Of a stretch of 62,076 nucleotides of DNA, positions 18,111 through 27,542 are shown one piece after another (within the stretch, counting starts at the first letter, position 1; each line of letters opens with the position of its first letter). The notes beneath the pieces were generated by a model that saw only the letters and a program-made list of their open reading frames with translations, ran no database searches and was not told the origin of the DNA. A program made the translations under genes and the position numbers. The DNA is from JBGFRR01 sp041695045 (lineage in GTDB: Bacteria > Bacteroidota > Ignavibacteria > UBA10030): assembly GCA_041695045.1 (NCBI GenBank), contig JBGFRR010000008.1:1-62076 (forward strand), in the 5' to 3' direction.

Positions 18111-20451
18111 GTGTGCTGCGCTTCTCCTCTGCAGTCTGTTTATTTTCCCTACTCTTGTTGCACAGCAGCGTCCGGAGGTGTACCGCATCCTCGGCATGAG
18201 CGTCGAAGGACAACGCACCGCGGACGCCAACGCTATCATCGCGAACACGGGGCTGAAGGTCGGCGACGAAATCACCATCCCCGGCTCGCAGACACGCATC
18301 GCCATTGAGCGGTTGTATGGGCTGAGACTGTTTCGAGATGTCCAGATACTCATCGAGCGGAGGACGCCAGAGGGGGTCTATGTGCTCATCCGAGTCGAGG
18401 AAAACCCTCGCCTCGAGCGCGTTGAGCTTGAAGGAAATGACGCCCTCAGCAATAGCGACATCATGAAAATCGTCAACCTGACGCGCGGGCAGATTGTCAC
18501 TCAACAGGATATGAGTTCCGTTGTCCGTCAGATCAGAGCGAAGTACGAGGAGGACGGCTACCTCAACGCGACGGTTGACGCTCAGTTAGTCCCCGATGAC
18601 GCCGCTGTTGCCGGCCGGATGGTCCTGAAGCTGACGATCGACGAGGGGCCGCGGGTGAAGGTCGATCGCATTCGATTCTTCGGGAATAAGCATAGGGACG
18701 ACGGCGACCTCAAAGGCGCCATGAAGGAAATCAGCGAGCGGCGCTGGTGGAAATTCTGGCAGAGCAACCGTTTCGACCGGAAGAAGTACGAAGAGGACAA
18801 GAAGCTCATCGTCAAGTACTACCAGAAGCACGGTTTCCGCGATGCGGAGATTCTCACCGATTCGCTCTCATACGATGACACGAAGCGCCTGTTGACGATC
18901 GACATCTACGTCTACGAAGGCCCACAATACAGAGTCCGCAACATTGTGTGGGAAGGGAACACGGTGTATCCGGACGAAGTGCTCTCGGCACGACTTGGCT
19001 TCCAGAGCGGCGACATCTACAACAAGGAGAAATTCGAGCAAAACCTGTATCGCAACGAAAGCGAAAACGACGTTACCTCTCTCTACATGGACAACGGCTA
19101 CCTTTTTTTCCAGGTTGAGCCGGAAGAAATTCGGGTCGCCGAGGACAGCGTGGATATCGTTCTCCATGTTCGCGAGAGGAACCGGTTCAAAATCGGCCAG
19201 GTAACGATTAAGGGCAACACGAAGACCTACGAGAAAGTGATTCGCCGTGAGCTGTATACCCGTCCGGGCGACGACTTTAACCGACAGCTCGTCATTCGGA
19301 GCGCTCGGCAGTTGGTGCAGTTGAATTACTTCAACCCCGAAAAAATCAAGCCGGATATCCGTCCGGTCGACGACAAGACCGTCGACCTTGTGTACGAGGT
19401 GGAAGAAAAGTCGAGCGACACGTTCAACATGTCTGTCGGCTACAGCGGGCTCTTTGGCTTCAACGGCGCGCTGGGCCTCACCTTCAACAATTTCTCCCTC
19501 TCCGAGCCGTTTAAGGGCGGCGGAGGGCAGGTGTTGAACTTCGACTGGCAGTTCGGCGAAGGCAATCGCTTCCGCACGTTCTCGATCGGGTTCCAGGAGC
19601 CGTGGCTCTACGACACGCCGACGTTGTTCGGCGTCAACCTCTTTGACACGCGGCAAATCTTTTTTTACGACCTGCGTCTCACCGGTGCATCGGTCCGTGT
19701 AGGGCGTCGCTTCCGCTGGCCGGACGATTTCTTCCGCGGAGACTGGACCTTCCGCTTTCAGCGCAACGACGTGAAGTTTGGTGGCGAGTTCCACATCGAG
19801 GGCATCACCACGCAGTACACGATTTCGCAGGTGATCTCGCGAAACAGTACCGATAGCCCGATCTTCCCGTCGCAAGGGTCGAACTTCTCGCTGCTCACGG
19901 AAATCAACGGCGGACCGTTCCTCCCGGGCAACGCACGGTACCACAAGCACGTGTTCAATGCCGACTGGTATGTGCCGCTCTTCGGCATCAACAAGCTTGC
20001 GCTAGCCACATCGAGCACGATCGGATTCATTTTCGAGTTTGCCGATAACGGTCGCATTCCGCCGCAAGAGTTCTTCTACATGGGGGGTACTGGGCTTGGC
20101 CAGTTCGCTACAACGCCGCTCCGTGGTTATGAGGACCGCAGCGTTGGCCCGCGTGAGAGGTTCGGCGCTGGTAAGTCGATGATCAAGCACTCGGTGGAAC
20201 TGCGGTATGCGTTGGCGGTCAATCCCATTCCCATCTATACGTTGGCGTTCGCGGAAGCCGGCAATGTGTGGCTCGACCATGCGATTCAAGACCCGTTCGA
20301 CCTGCGCCGATCGGCTGGCGTCGGCGTTCGGTTACTCATCAACCCGATCGGACTTGTGGGTTTCGATTACGGCTACGGGTTCGATGCGCCGTTGCGGGGA
20401 GGTCCGGCGCCGGGATGGAAGTTCCACTTCCAGTTCGGGCGCGGGTTCTAA
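18073..20451 (+). CDS. bamA: Outer-membrane protein assembly factor BamA (Omp85)
   Basis: BamA inserts beta-barrel proteins into the outer membrane. The 792-residue protein has a signal peptide (hydrophobic CAALLLCSLFIFPTLVAQ), about five POTRA repeats up to residue 430 (for example GRTPEGVYVLIRVEENPRLE-like ends and EGPRVKVDRIRFFGNK), then the barrel starting at SDTFNMSVGYSGLFGFNGAL. The C-terminal residue is Phe (FHFQFGRGF), the usual barrel signal. It overlaps uppS and is followed by two ompH/skp chaperone genes, the standard arrangement. Confidence 0.96.
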   Translation: MWKGFSKVLRNSKCAALLLCSLFIFPTLVAQQRPEVYRILGMSVEGQRTADANAIIANTGLKVGDEITIPGSQTRIAIERLYGLRLFRDVQILIERRTPEGVYVLIRVEENPRLERVELEGNDALSNSDIMKIVNLTRGQIVTQQDMSSVVRQIRAKYEEDGYLNATVDAQLVPDDAAVAGRMVLKLTIDEGPRVKVDRIRFFGNKHRDDGDLKGAMKEISERRWWKFWQSNRFDRKKYEEDKKLIVKYYQKHGFRDAEILTDSLSYDDTKRLLTIDIYVYEGPQYRVRNIVWEGNTVYPDEVLSARLGFQSGDIYNKEKFEQNLYRNESENDVTSLYMDNGYLFFQVEPEEIRVAEDSVDIVLHVRERNRFKIGQVTIKGNTKTYEKVIRRELYTRPGDDFNRQLVIRSARQLVQLNYFNPEKIKPDIRPVDDKTVDLVYEVEEKSSDTFNMSVGYSGLFGFNGALGLTFNNFSLSEPFKGGGGQVLNFDWQFGEGNRFRTFSIGFQEPWLYDTPTLFGVNLFDTRQIFFYDLRLTGASVRVGRRFRWPDDFFRGDWTFRFQRNDVKFGGEFHIEGITTQYTISQVISRNSTDSPIFPSQGSNFSLLTEINGGPFLPGNARYHKHVFNADWYVPLFGINKLALATSSTIGFIFEFADNGRIPPQEFFYMGGTGLGQFATTPLRGYEDRSVGPRERFGAGKSMIKHSVELRYALAVNPIPIYTLAFAEAGNVWLDHAIQDPFDLRRSAGVGVRLLINPIGLVGFDYGYGFDAPLRGGPAPGWKFHFQFGRGF

Positions 20452-20499
20452 GTGTTGATTGCATCTATTCATCATTCATCCCATACCTAAGAGGTCATC

Positions 20500-21039
20500 G
20501 TGAAGAAATATTTCATCCCCCTTCTCATTCTCGGTTTGGCGGCAGTGCCCGTCCTCGCACAGGTGAAAATTGCGTTTGTCGATTCCGAGGTCATTCTGCG
20601 TGATCTGCCCGAGGCGCAACGGGCACAGCGGGAGTTGGAAACTATGGTCAAGGGCTGGCAGGATGAGTTGGAAAAGATGGCGACAAACATCCAGCGCGAA
20701 GTTGAGGATTACCAGAAGAAACAGGCGATGCTTGCCCCGGCCGCGAAGGAACAAAAGGAACGTGAGATCGCCGACATGCAGCAGAAAGCGCGCGAGTTTC
20801 AGGCACAGAAGTTCGACCCGCGGCAGGGAGAAGCCGTAACAGCGCGTGAACGAAAGTTAAGCCCCATCCGCGAGAAAGTGCTGAAGGTTATCGAAGGGGT
20901 TGCCAAAGAAGAGGGCTTCAGCTTTGTGTTCGACAAGGCGAACGGCGCAAGTCTGTTGTTTGCAGACTCGAAGTTCGACCTCACGCACAGGGTGTTGGAT
21001 CGTTTGAAACGGGGCACAACCCCCGCCCGCGGGAAGTAA
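20500..21039 (+). CDS. ompH: OmpH/Skp-family periplasmic chaperone, copy 1
   Basis: A 179-residue protein with a cleavable signal (MKKYFIPLLILGLAAVPVLA), then KIAFVDSEVILRDLPEAQ, the Skp core strand, a long charged coiled coil (about residues 45-120), and the closing EEGFSFVFDKANGASLLFA segment. Skp holds unfolded outer-membrane proteins on their way to BamA, whose gene is directly upstream. Confidence 0.94.
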   Translation: MKKYFIPLLILGLAAVPVLAQVKIAFVDSEVILRDLPEAQRAQRELETMVKGWQDELEKMATNIQREVEDYQKKQAMLAPAAKEQKEREIADMQQKAREFQAQKFDPRQGEAVTARERKLSPIREKVLKVIEGVAKEEGFSFVFDKANGASLLFADSKFDLTHRVLDRLKRGTTPARGK

Positions 21040-21078
21040 ACTGACCACCGGATGCCCGTCCATCCAATCGAGTTCCCG

Positions 21079-21103
21079 CCCCGTCTGCCTCCGGCAGACG
21101 GGG
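21079..21103. repeat. 25-bp palindrome between the two ompH genes
   Basis: CCCCGTCTGCC and GGCAGACGGGG form a perfect 11-bp stem with a 3-nt loop. It lies in the 93-nt gap between the two ompH genes and belongs to the small GC-rich palindromes scattered in the window. It might weaken read-through, but there is no U-tract. Confidence 0.75.
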
Positions 21104-21132
21104 ACATTGTTTGTCTGAGAACGAGGCTTAGC

Positions 21133-21666
21133 ATGAATCGAATCGCTGCACTGGTTATCCTGCTCGTCATGGGGACGAGCGCCGTGTTCGCGCAGGCGAA
21201 GATCGGCCACATCAGTTCGGAAGCCATCATGAAAGAATTGCCTGATGCCCAGGATGCACAGAAGCAGATCGACGCGTTCGTCGTGGAGTGGCAAAACGAG
21301 CTCGTCCGGATGCAACAAGAGTGGCAGCGGAAGTACGAGGAGTACGACAAGCGGAAGCTCATTATGACGGAGGCACGACGCGCCGAGGCCGAGCGCGAGC
21401 TTCAGGACCTCGACCGGAGGATCATGGAGTTCCGCAATCAAAAATTCGGGCAGAACGGTGAATTGTTCGCGAAGCAGAACGAGCTGATGAAGCCCGTGCA
21501 AGAGAGGGTCTTCAAGGCAATTCAGGAAGTGGCGCAGGAAGAGGAGTTCGACTATGTGTTCGACAAGAGCGGTGAAATCCTTCTGATGTATGCAAACGAG
21601 AAGCTTGACCTCACCGCGAAGGTGTTGGCAAAGCTTCAGCGCGGCGCACCTGCACCCAAACGGTAA
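21133..21666 (+). CDS. ompH: OmpH/Skp-family periplasmic chaperone, copy 2
   Basis: A 177-residue paralogue of the preceding gene, starting at the ATG at 21133 with its own signal peptide (MNRIAALVILLVMGTSAVFA). It has the same core (KIGHISSEAIMKELPDAQ), a coiled coil rich in Arg/Glu, and ends EEFDYVFDKSGEILLMYANE. Two ompH genes after bamA are common in Bacteroidota and relatives. The open frame before 21133 includes the palindrome and is not coding. Confidence 0.94.
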   Translation: MNRIAALVILLVMGTSAVFAQAKIGHISSEAIMKELPDAQDAQKQIDAFVVEWQNELVRMQQEWQRKYEEYDKRKLIMTEARRAEAERELQDLDRRIMEFRNQKFGQNGELFAKQNELMKPVQERVFKAIQEVAQEEEFDYVFDKSGEILLMYANEKLDLTAKVLAKLQRGAPAPKR

Positions 21667-21676
21667 CAAGGCCTGC

Positions 21677-22735
21677 ATGACTGCGGCAGAACTTGCATCA
21701 TGGTTGAAGGGGGAGCTCGTCGGCGACGGCACCATCCAGATTACTCGCGTGGCCAAGATCGAAGAAGCCGGGCCGGGCGACCTGACCTTTCTTGCGAACC
21801 CGAAGTACGAGAAACACCTTGTGGCATCGCGTGCATCCGCCGTTCTCGTCTCCCGCGAGTTCAAACCGAAGTCCGAACGCTCTCTCACCCTCATCAAAGT
21901 TCAAGACCCGTACGTCGCGTTCCTCCACGCGTTCAAACAACTGACTCCGCACATCGACCCGCTGCCGTATGGCATCGACCCAACAGCGAACATCTCCTCC
22001 TCTGCGAAGCTCGGCTCCAATGTGTCTCTTGGTGCCTACGTTGTGGTCGACGACAATGCGGTCATCGGCAACAACACACGGATTGGGCATGCGTGCATCA
22101 TCGGCAAGGGCGCTGTGATCGGGGCGGATTGTATGCTCTACGCCGGAGCACGAGTGTATCACCAATGCGTGCTCGGCGATCGGGTAATTGTGCATTCGGG
22201 AGCTATTGTAGGGAGCGACGGCTTCGGTTTCGCACGCAACGCCAGCGGGGAGTATGAGAAGATTCCCCAGCTCGGCCGCGTGGTGATTGAGGACGATGTG
22301 GAGATTGGCGCGAACACGACCATTGACCGTGCGACGCTCGGTGAGACGCTTATCCAACGCGGCGTCAAGCTGGATAACCTCATCCACGTAGGACACAACG
22401 TCACGATCGGCGAGCACACGGTCATCGCAGCGCAGACGGGCATTAGCGGCAGCGTGAAGATCGGCAAGCATGTGATGATTGGCGGTCAGGTGGGTATCGG
22501 CGGACACTTGGAGATTGCCGACCGCGTGATCATCCTGGGGCAGTCGGGAGTGACGAAGTCGCTCGGGCCGGAAGGGGCGGTGTTCTTCGGCTATCCCGCA
22601 AAAGAACAAAAACGTGCCCACCGCATCGAGGCGGCAACGCGCATGCTGCCTGAACTGTTGCGTGAATTCCAGGAACTCAAGACAAAACTGTTGTCTCTCA
22701 TCGACGAAGCCAACAAGTCGTCCACGCATTCCTAA
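21677..22735 (+). CDS. lpxD: UDP-3-O-acylglucosamine N-acyltransferase
   Basis: LpxD adds the N-linked hydroxyacyl chain in lipid A synthesis. The 352-residue protein has the N-terminal uridine-binding domain (GPGDLTFLANPKYEKHL) and a left-handed beta-helix of hexapeptide repeats (IGNNTRIGHACIIGKGAVIG and onward). The catalytic His is in NLIHVGHNVTIGEH, and the sequence VGSDGFGFA is typical. I chose the ATG at 21677, 10 nt after the ompH stop, over the longer frame. The acyl-chain length is not predictable. Confidence 0.96.
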   Translation: MTAAELASWLKGELVGDGTIQITRVAKIEEAGPGDLTFLANPKYEKHLVASRASAVLVSREFKPKSERSLTLIKVQDPYVAFLHAFKQLTPHIDPLPYGIDPTANISSSAKLGSNVSLGAYVVVDDNAVIGNNTRIGHACIIGKGAVIGADCMLYAGARVYHQCVLGDRVIVHSGAIVGSDGFGFARNASGEYEKIPQLGRVVIEDDVEIGANTTIDRATLGETLIQRGVKLDNLIHVGHNVTIGEHTVIAAQTGISGSVKIGKHVMIGGQVGIGGHLEIADRVIILGQSGVTKSLGPEGAVFFGYPAKEQKRAHRIEAATRMLPELLREFQELKTKLLSLIDEANKSSTHS

Positions 22736-22741
22736 CACGTC

Positions 22742-24202
22742 ATGCTTGCTCAGCAACACACTATCAAAAAAGCGGTTACCCTCGAAGGCGTCGGCCTGCA
22801 TACCGGCGTCACGACGAGGATGACCTTCAAGCCGGCACCGGAGAATTACGGCATCCGCTTCCGCCGCGTCGACATCGGCGGCGCACCGGAAATTCCCGCC
22901 GATGTTGACCACGTGATCGATGTTGCCCGCGGAACCACCATCGGCATCGGCGAAGCACGTGTTCACACGGTCGAGCATGTGCTCGCCGCCATCGTCGGGA
23001 TGCAAGTGGACAACATCATCATCGAATTAGACAACATTGAACCGCCGATTGGAGACGGAAGCACGAAACCGTTCGTCGATATGATCCTCAAGGCCGGCTT
23101 GCAAGAACAGGATGCACCGAAGGACTATCTCATCATCGACCAGACCATCCGCTATCAGAATGAGGAGAAGGGGGTCGACATCGTCGCGCTTCCAACCGAC
23201 GACTATCGCGTAACGGTCATGGTCGACTACCACAACCCGGCGCTCGGCAGTCAGCATACCGGCTTATTCAATCTGGAAAAGGAATTTGTTACGGAGTTCG
23301 CACCGGCACGCACCTTCTGCTTCCTTCACGAAGTCGAGATGCTGCGGGATCAAGGCCTCATCCAAGGCGGCACCCTCGACAACGCCATCGTCATCGTTGA
23401 CCGCGACCTCTCCGATGATGAAATCGAGAAGCTCACGGCGAAGCTCGGCATCTCCGAGGCCATCATCCTCGGCACGTCGGGGGTGCTGAACAACAAGAGC
23501 TTGCACTTCAAGAACGAGCCGGCCCGGCACAAACTCCTCGACCTCATGGGCGACCTCGCACTCATCGGTGCGCCGCTGAAAGCACAAATCCTTGCTGCGC
23601 GGCCGGGGCACGCAAGCAATATCGAGTTCGCACGCAAAGTCCGCAAACTCTATCAACAAAAGAAACTCGTCCGTAAGTACCAGCACGAAAAGAAGGAGGG
23701 CGTTGTCTTCGACGTCAACGCCATCCAGCGCATCCTGCCGCATCGTTATCCGTTCCTGCTTGTGGACAAGATTGTCGATTTCCAAATGGACGAGCGCGTC
23801 GTAGGGGTCAAGAATGTGACCTTCAACGAGCATTTTTTCCAAGGACACTTCCCCGGCCAGCCCGTGATGCCCGGCGTGCTCATTATTGAAGCGATGGCGC
23901 AAGCGGGCGGCATCCTGTTGCTGAACGGCTCGGAGAATCCCGGCAACAAGCTCGTTTACTTCATGGCGATTAACAATGTGAAGTTCCGCAAGCCGGTTGT
24001 ACCCGGTGATATGCTTGTGCTGGATGTCGAAATGATCAGCCGGCGGACAAAGGTTATCCAGATTCGCGGCAAGGCGTACGTCGACGGCGCTCTCGTCGCA
24101 GAAGGGGATTTTACTGCCGCGATTGTGGACCGGCAAGATGGCCGCGCTGACGCTGCATCCACCCACACACCACTCACCAAGGCCACGCCCGAACGTTCAT
24201 GA
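22742..24202 (+). CDS. lpxC-fabZ: Bifunctional LpxC deacetylase / FabZ dehydratase fusion
   Basis: The 486-residue fusion joins UDP-3-O-acyl-GlcNAc deacetylase (residues 1 to about 310), the committed lipid A step, to 3-hydroxyacyl-ACP dehydratase (about 325 onward). LpxC Zn ligands are visible: His79 in HTVEHVLAA, and His plus Asp in PARHKLLDLMGDLALIGAP; the general-base His is in ARPGHASNIEFA. The FabZ part has LPHRYPFLLVDKI with the catalytic His and GHFPGQPVMPGVLIIEAMAQ with the Glu. The fusion is a known trait of Bacteroidota/Chlorobi-type genomes. It overlaps lpxA by 4 nt. Confidence 0.97.
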   Translation: MLAQQHTIKKAVTLEGVGLHTGVTTRMTFKPAPENYGIRFRRVDIGGAPEIPADVDHVIDVARGTTIGIGEARVHTVEHVLAAIVGMQVDNIIIELDNIEPPIGDGSTKPFVDMILKAGLQEQDAPKDYLIIDQTIRYQNEEKGVDIVALPTDDYRVTVMVDYHNPALGSQHTGLFNLEKEFVTEFAPARTFCFLHEVEMLRDQGLIQGGTLDNAIVIVDRDLSDDEIEKLTAKLGISEAIILGTSGVLNNKSLHFKNEPARHKLLDLMGDLALIGAPLKAQILAARPGHASNIEFARKVRKLYQQKKLVRKYQHEKKEGVVFDVNAIQRILPHRYPFLLVDKIVDFQMDERVVGVKNVTFNEHFFQGHFPGQPVMPGVLIIEAMAQAGGILLLNGSENPGNKLVYFMAINNVKFRKPVVPGDMLVLDVEMISRRTKVIQIRGKAYVDGALVAEGDFTAAIVDRQDGRADAASTHTPLTKATPERS

Positions 24203-24993
24203 GTTCACACATCGACCCGCGCGCAGACGTCAGCAGTAAGGCGGAGATCGAGAACGGTGTGGTCGTTGCACCGTTTGCCGTCATCGAAGAGGATGTCGTC
24301 ATCGGCGACGGCACATGGATCGGCCCGCACGCGGTGGTCTTCAACGGCGCGCGTATCGGTCGTGGCTGCAAGATTTTCCCCGGCGCATCCATCAGCGCTC
24401 CTCCTCAAGACCTCAAATACAAGGGGGAGAAAACCACGCTCGTCATCGGCGACCGGACGGTGGTGCGCGAGCATGCCACGCTCAATCGCGGCACCTCCGC
24501 CAGCGGCACGACAATGATCGGCAGCGACTGTCTCCTGATGGCGTACACGCATGCAGCGCACGATTGTGTTATCGGCAACCACGCGATTCTGGCAAACTGC
24601 GCGTCGCTGGCCGGACATGTGACATTAGGGGATTATGTTATCCTCGGCGGACTCACGGCTGTGCATCAGTTTGTCGTCATCGGCGAGCATACGATGGTGG
24701 GGGGCGGGCTGCGCGTGACGAAGGATGTTCCGCCCTACATTCTCGCGGGACAAGACCCGCTCTGCTTCGAGAAACTCAACCTCGTCGGGTTGCGGCGTCG
24801 CGGCTTCAATGAACACGCGGTGCAGACGTTAGACCGGGCCTATCGCTTGCTGTATCGGTCCAATCTCAACGTCTCCCAGGCAGTCGAGCGCATTCGGCAA
24901 GAGGTCGAGCCAACACCCGAAGTGCAAACACTCCTCGCGTTTATCGCTGCGAGCAAGCGCGGCATTATTCCCGGTCATCCTCGACGAGTATGA
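24199..24993 (+). CDS. lpxA: Acyl-ACP--UDP-N-acetylglucosamine O-acyltransferase
   Basis: LpxA performs the first acylation in lipid A synthesis. The 264-residue protein starts HIDPRADVSSKAEIENGV and contains left-handed beta-helix hexapeptides, PPQDLKYKGE, the catalytic His in LLMAYTHAAHDCVIGNH and the family's LNLVGLRRRGF segment with a helical C-terminus. The ATGA overlap with lpxC-fabZ and with the following gene shows tight coupling. Confidence 0.96.
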   Translation: MSSHIDPRADVSSKAEIENGVVVAPFAVIEEDVVIGDGTWIGPHAVVFNGARIGRGCKIFPGASISAPPQDLKYKGEKTTLVIGDRTVVREHATLNRGTSASGTTMIGSDCLLMAYTHAAHDCVIGNHAILANCASLAGHVTLGDYVILGGLTAVHQFVVIGEHTMVGGGLRVTKDVPPYILAGQDPLCFEKLNLVGLRRRGFNEHAVQTLDRAYRLLYRSNLNVSQAVERIRQEVEPTPEVQTLLAFIAASKRGIIPGHPRRV

Positions 24994-25763
24994 TCTGGCA
25001 ATTCGAATACAGCGGCAAGCGTTCCGGCTTCTACAATATGAGGCGGGACGGAACGCTTGCACAACGTGTTTCGAGCGGACTACAACCTCCAACGCTTCGA
25101 ATCTACGGTTGGGATCCGCCCGCCATCTCTCTGGGGTGGAATCAGTCGTCTGATGCAGTCGACCGCGAGGCCGCACGGCGCGCAGGGATCGATGTCGTGC
25201 ACCGGCCGACGGGGGGGCGCGCCATTCTGCATGACGATGAAGCGACATACTGCGTAACGATGCCGGCGCAGGGAAGGGGCATTCATGAAACGTACAGGCA
25301 GATCGGAGAAGCATTAGTCTACGGCCTCCGCCTCCTCGGCGTGGACGCGGCGATGGAGCAGCACCAGGCAGATTTTGCTTTGCTCTCCCGCACGTTTTCG
25401 GGGGGAGTTTGCTTCACCAGTTCAGCACGCTATGAGATTTGCGTTGCGGGGAAGAAGCTGATCGGCAGCGCGCAGCGTCGGTTTGCAGTGGATGGAGGAG
25501 AATACGTTGTGCTGCAGCATGGCTCGTTGTTGCTCGGACCCGCGCACAAAGGAATCGTTGACGTTCTCAACCTCCCGGAGACTTCAAAACAAGCAATGCG
25601 TGCGGCGTTGGAAGAGAAGACCATTGACCTCGCAATGATTGTGCGTCGGCGTGTCCGCCTGGAAGAAGTTGCCGACGTACTCCGGCGTGGGTTCGAAGAG
25701 GCATGGGGGATTCAGTTTGAAACAACGGTAGAGGATCGTGAAAAGCATGTGCAGCCGTTGTAA
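24990..25763 (+). CDS. LipM-like octanoyltransferase (lipoate ligase A fold)
   Basis: The 257-residue protein belongs to the BPL/LplA/LipB fold: LRIYGWDPPAISLGWNQ, RRAGIDVVHRPTGGRAILHD and the lipoyl-lysine-like AGKKLIGSAQRR. A Cys in GGVCFTSSARYEI fits the catalytic cysteine of LipM/LipL enzymes, which move octanoyl groups onto GcvH or E2 domains; true ligases lack it. It overlaps lpxA by 4 nt, an unexpected partner, so co-expression rather than shared pathway may explain the position. Confidence 0.82.
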   Translation: MIWQFEYSGKRSGFYNMRRDGTLAQRVSSGLQPPTLRIYGWDPPAISLGWNQSSDAVDREAARRAGIDVVHRPTGGRAILHDDEATYCVTMPAQGRGIHETYRQIGEALVYGLRLLGVDAAMEQHQADFALLSRTFSGGVCFTSSARYEICVAGKKLIGSAQRRFAVDGGEYVVLQHGSLLLGPAHKGIVDVLNLPETSKQAMRAALEEKTIDLAMIVRRRVRLEEVADVLRRGFEEAWGIQFETTVEDREKHVQPL

Positions 25764-25766
25764 CCC

Positions 25767-26612
25767 ATGGACATAAAGGACCGCGCAATGAAAGATTACT
25801 CCGCCGGCTCAGGTCCCAAGCGCGTCACGACAAGGTCGATTCTCGTGATGAAGCGCGAAGGAACGACGATCGCCTGCCTCACCGCGTATGATTTTCTTAC
25901 GGCGCGGTTTCTCGACCAGGCTGGTATCGACCTCATTCTCGTCGGCGATTCGTTGGGAATGGTGTTTCAGGGGCATGAAACGACCCTGCCGGTTACGCTC
26001 GACGAAATGATCTATCACGCCAAAGCGGTGATTCGCGCCGTCGACCGCGCAATGGTAGTTGTGGATATGCCGTTCATGAGCTATCAGGCGAACGATGAAG
26101 AAGGGTTTCGCAATGCTGGTCGTGTGATGAAAGAGACTGGCGCGGGCGGTGTGAAGTTCGAGGGGGGAGTGCGGGTAGCAGGGTTGGTGCGAAAAACAGT
26201 GCGGGCCGGCGTTCCCGTGATGGGACATCTCGGTCTGACGCCGCAGTCGATTCACCAGTTCGGAGGATACCAGCCGCGGGGAGCAACTCCCGATGAGGCA
26301 AAGCAAATCATCGCGGATGCAAAAGCTCTTGAAGAGGCGGGTGCGTTCGCGATCGTGCTGGAAAAAATTCCTGCGCGGCTTGCCGAAAAAATATCCAAGA
26401 GCATCTCCATTCCCACCATCGGCATCGGCGCTGGTTCTGCGTGCGACGGTCAGGTGTTGGTCGTATCCGACATGCTCGGATTGTATGAAGACTTCCGTCC
26501 GCGCTTTGTGCGCCGCTACGCCAACCTTGCGGACCTCATCCGCGCATCGGTCGGAAAGTACGTCGAGGAGGTGAAGAGCAAGCAATTCCCGTCGAACGAG
26601 GAAAGCTACTGA
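25767..26612 (+). CDS. panB: 3-methyl-2-oxobutanoate hydroxymethyltransferase
   Basis: PanB makes ketopantoate for pantothenate and CoA. The 281-residue protein has CLTAYDFLTARFLDQAG, LVGDSLGMVFQGHETTLPVT with the metal-binding Asp, GVKFEGG, MGHLGLTPQS and FAIVLEKIPA. The usual length is about 265-280. A second ATG 21 nt inside (MKDYSAG) could be the real start. It follows the lipM-like gene by 3 nt. Confidence 0.96.
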   Translation: MDIKDRAMKDYSAGSGPKRVTTRSILVMKREGTTIACLTAYDFLTARFLDQAGIDLILVGDSLGMVFQGHETTLPVTLDEMIYHAKAVIRAVDRAMVVVDMPFMSYQANDEEGFRNAGRVMKETGAGGVKFEGGVRVAGLVRKTVRAGVPVMGHLGLTPQSIHQFGGYQPRGATPDEAKQIIADAKALEEAGAFAIVLEKIPARLAEKISKSISIPTIGIGAGSACDGQVLVVSDMLGLYEDFRPRFVRRYANLADLIRASVGKYVEEVKSKQFPSNEESY

Positions 26613-26702
26613 ACACGACGTCGCACGGGAATTTCTCAGAAGCCTCCACGTGTTCTGGGCTTCGTTGTTGTGGTGCCAACTTTTTCGTATCTTGAGCACA
26701 TC

Positions 26703-27500
26703 ATGAAAGTGCAATCCACCCGCACGCGCCGTCGCCCCATCATCCTCATTTCCAACGATGATGGTATTGATGCTCCGGGCATCGAAGCGCTTGCCCGCGA
26801 ATTGAAAAAGATCGGCAAGATTATCGTGGTTGCGCCGGACAAACAGCAGAGCGCCGTTGGCCACGCCATCACGATGAACTATCCGCTGCGCGTGAAGGAA
26901 TTCCGCAAGAACGGCACCTTCTTCGGCTACGCCGTCGAAGGGACACCGGCCGATGCGGTGAAGCTTGCCGTGAAAGCGCTCCTCAAGCGCAAACCCGACT
27001 TACTCGTTTCCGGCATCAACCACGGCGGCAATACGGCGATCAGCATCATCTATTCGGGGACGGTCTCGGCTGCCACCGAGGGAACAATTCTCGGCATCCC
27101 CTCCATTGCCGTGTCGCTGACGACGTATGGCCCGCCCGACTTCTCGTACGCAGCGAAGTTTGCGCGAAAACTCGCGCGGCAAGTTCTGAAGCACACTCTA
27201 CCGGAGGGGACGCTGCTCAACGTGAACGTCCCGCCAGTCAACGAGAAGCAGATTCGCGGCGTTCGGGTCACACGGCAGGGAAAATCGATTTGGGATGACC
27301 GCTTCGACGTTCGGCGCGACCCCGGCAATCAGGAATACTTCTGGCTCACCGGATCGTTAGCGCAAGTCGATAAGGAACTCGATGCTGACCAGTCCGCTGT
27401 CACGAACAGGTATGTTTCTGTGACGCCGATTCAGTACGACCTCACCGACTACGACATGCTCGAGCAGATGCGGCGATGGAAGTTGGAGAAGTTGGTGTAA
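26703..27500 (+). CDS. surE: 5'/3'-nucleotidase SurE
   Basis: SurE is a metal-dependent nucleotidase linked to stationary-phase survival. The 265-residue protein has ILISNDDGIDAPGIEAL with the Asp-Asp metal ligands, VVAPDKQQSAVGHAIT, GTPADAVKLA, SGINHGGNTAISIIYSGTVS and the C-terminal YVSVTPIQYDLTDY. The ATG at 26703 is preferred over the upstream in-frame start, which lacks family similarity. Confidence 0.95.
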   Translation: MKVQSTRTRRRPIILISNDDGIDAPGIEALARELKKIGKIIVVAPDKQQSAVGHAITMNYPLRVKEFRKNGTFFGYAVEGTPADAVKLAVKALLKRKPDLLVSGINHGGNTAISIIYSGTVSAATEGTILGIPSIAVSLTTYGPPDFSYAAKFARKLARQVLKHTLPEGTLLNVNVPPVNEKQIRGVRVTRQGKSIWDDRFDVRRDPGNQEYFWLTGSLAQVDKELDADQSAVTNRYVSVTPIQYDLTDYDMLEQMRRWKLEKLV

Positions 27501-27542
27501 CACGCCATTCAACCGTAGCAAGCACTCAAGAAGAAGGACCCT

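Noticed and set aside
18868..19950. Long minus-strand frame within bamA
   Set aside because: The plus strand encodes an unmistakable BamA across the whole interval; the antisense frame has no similarity or start signals.
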